This document shows positions 62,735-64,000 of a stretch of DNA of 64,000 nt, one piece after another; within the stretch, counting starts at the first letter, position 1; each line of letters begins with the position of its first letter. Made by a program: the position numbers and the translations under genes. The DNA comes from Paguma larvata (Eukaryota; Chordata; Mammalia; Carnivora; Viverridae). The stretch is taken from the NCBI GenBank assembly GCA_030068075.1, contig CM057827.1, positions 67,966,500 to 68,030,499 on the forward strand, written 5' to 3'. The notes beneath the pieces are model-generated. The model had not been told where the DNA came from and made no database searches. It was given only the letters and a program-made list of their open reading frames with translations.

Positions 62735-63200
62735 GGCACAGAGGAGAAAAGCCAGATTCTGAAGCTAGACTAGAGGACCAAATTTTGGTTCTGCTGCTTA
62801 TTACCTGTGTCACTGGAGTCACTTCCCATCTCTGTATTTCTTTTTTTTTTTAATTTTTTTAACGTTTATTTATTTTTGAGACAGAGAGAGACAGAGCATG
62901 AGTGGAGGAGGGGCAGAGAGAGAGGGAGACACAGAATCCGAAGCAGACTCCAGGCTCTGAGCTGTCAGCACAGAGCCCGACGTGGGGCTCGAACTCACAG
63001 ACCACGAGATCATGACCTGAGCCGAAGTCGGACGCTCAACCGACTGAGCCACCCAGGCGCCCCTCATCTCTGTATTTCAATTTTCTTATCTGAAACTCTA
63101 TAGCCGAGGGTGTAAGAGGATCAAAGGACTTAATATTTGCAAAAGCACATATGCTCAGCACATGGTTGTCACTACATGTGTTTACTAAATAACTAATGCA
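62735..63200 (+). mobile_element. MIR SINE split by a felid SINE
   Basis: The left part carries 'CAGATTCTGAAGCTAGACTA', 'GGTTCTGCTGCTTATTACCT' and GTGTCACTGGAGTCACTTCCC. After the inserted SINE the right part resumes with CAATTTTCTTATCTGAAACTC, 'GTAAGAGGATCAAAGGACTT' and CAAAAGCAC. Together they give one MIR. Confidence 0.8.
62841..63064 (-). mobile_element. Felid SINE inside the MIR
   Basis: Near-consensus copy in reverse ('TTTAACGTTTATTTATTTTT' start, 'GAGCCACCCAGGCGCCCC' end). TSD CATCTCTGTATTTC at 62827 and 63065, derived from the MIR. Confidence 0.97.
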
Positions 63201-63355
63201 AAAGTAAATGCTGCAAAACTGTACAGCATCTTATATAATTGTATCTGATCTCAAAATATGCCACAAATTACAGCAGCAGCGAAAATCTCTACCCTTTATT
63301 GCAGGTATGAAAGTCAGGCATTAAGACTCCTTGCTCAAGATCTATGGGGTAAAGC

Positions 63356-63450
63356 ATTCATTCATTCATTCATTCATTCATTCACTCAACCACAACACAG
63401 TGAAGACCTGTTATATGCCAAGCACTATGCTACCCACTTGGCCTAGAAGA
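63356..63450 (-). mobile_element. L2 3' end with (ATTC)n
   Basis: About seven ATTC units, then 'CTGTTATATGCCAAGCACTA' and GCTACCCACTTGG. This is the reverse of the L2 3' end with its TGAA-type tail expanded. Confidence 0.75.
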
Positions 63451-63576
63451 AAAATTCAGAGTCACTAAATTCAAGGGAGTTTCATTTAGAATCACTTAAA
63501 TGTCCTTCTCGTCAAATAGTTGAGATCATCAAAAACCGTAAGTGAGAAATCTATCTATTCCCTCATGTCCATCTAA

Positions 63577-63781
63577 GGCAGGTTTTTGGCAAATTGTGTT
63601 TTTTTCTGTAAAGAACCAGAGTAAATGCTTTCAGCTTTGTGGGCCATATGGTGTCTCTTTGTTATAACTATTCTACTCTGCCGTAGTAGTACCTAAGCAG
63701 CCATAGACCATACATAAATGACAGACAAAGACAAACAGAGGACCGGATTTGGCTCACAGGCCGTCGTGTGCCAATCCCTAG
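63577..63781 (+). mobile_element. hAT-type nonautonomous DNA transposon relic
   Basis: 'TTTTTCTGTAAAGAACCAGA', 'GCTTTGTGGGCCATATGGTG', 'GCAGCCATAGACCATACATA' and 'CCGGATTTGGCTCACAGGCC' follow the consensus of a mammalian hAT-Charlie-group element (MER58-like; exact subfamily not certain). The ends CAGGTTTTTGGCAAA and TGCCAATCCCTAG are degraded inverted repeats. Confidence 0.7.
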
Positions 63782-64000
63782 TCTGAAGGCTTATGATTGT
63801 CATTTTTATAAAAGAGTTAGTTACTCCTGAATCCCAGGAGCAAAAAAACTCACCATCCACTTTTATTTATTGACACACTCTTCCCCAAGCCTTAGTCAAT
63901 GATTTAGAATAGTTACAAGAATAGAAGAAAGGACAAAAAAGCAGAAATCTCTGAACGCCCTTTCAAGGCTCTATGGTACATTCTAAGCAGGAGAAACTTC

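Noticed and set aside
1..64000. A novel multi-gene system, ERV provirus or RNA gene
   Set aside because: No gene cluster, LTR pair, tRNA, rRNA or microRNA-like gene could be supported. The tRNA-like segments are SINE heads.

Overview
This window is mammalian nuclear DNA, almost certainly from a cat-family carnivore (Felidae). The evidence is about 18 copies of a tRNA-derived SINE of the felid SINEC_Fc type. Each has a 'GGGGCGCCTGGGTGGCTCAG' head, a CT-rich middle, an AATAAATAAA tail and, usually, a target-site duplication (TSD). The DNA is AT-rich and has no prokaryotic gene layout. Nearly all short ORFs are chance or are translations of SINE copies.

Only one functional gene is seen: the 3' end of NOVA1 on the + strand. 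NOVA1 is the neuronal KH-domain RNA-binding protein and splicing regulator. Bases 1-20829 are its last intron. The terminal exon starts at 20830 and encodes 334 residues (KH2, the alanine-rich linker and KH3) up to TGA at 21832-21834. A long 3'UTR follows, with possible poly(A) signals from about 22.4 to 26.4 kb. About 37 kb of gene-free flank follows.

The intron (0-20.8 kb) records old and young transposition. It holds a nearly 2-kb LINE-2 copy, L1M fragments, a MIR and a 5'-inverted (twin-primed) L1 carrying a nested SINE. It also holds a full-length antisense RPL21 retropseudogene split by a later SINE. From about 17.9 to 31.4 kb, around the last splice site, exon and 3'UTR, no carnivore SINE or L1 insertion is seen. 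The 3'UTR contains a dense YCAY cluster, the motif NOVA proteins bind.

The downstream flank (26.4-64 kb) holds 14 felid SINEs, scattered MIR and L2 relics, a hAT-type DNA-transposon relic and microsatellites. A few SINE-free blocks could be regulatory: a CpG-containing perfect hairpin near 36.98 kb and a perfect CRE overlapping an E-box near 53.82 kb. No multi-gene system, CRISPR array, tRNA or rRNA gene was found. The most unusual items are an orphan poly(A) insertion, a templated filler inside a SINE, the nested insertions and the possible NOVA1 autoregulatory UTR cluster.
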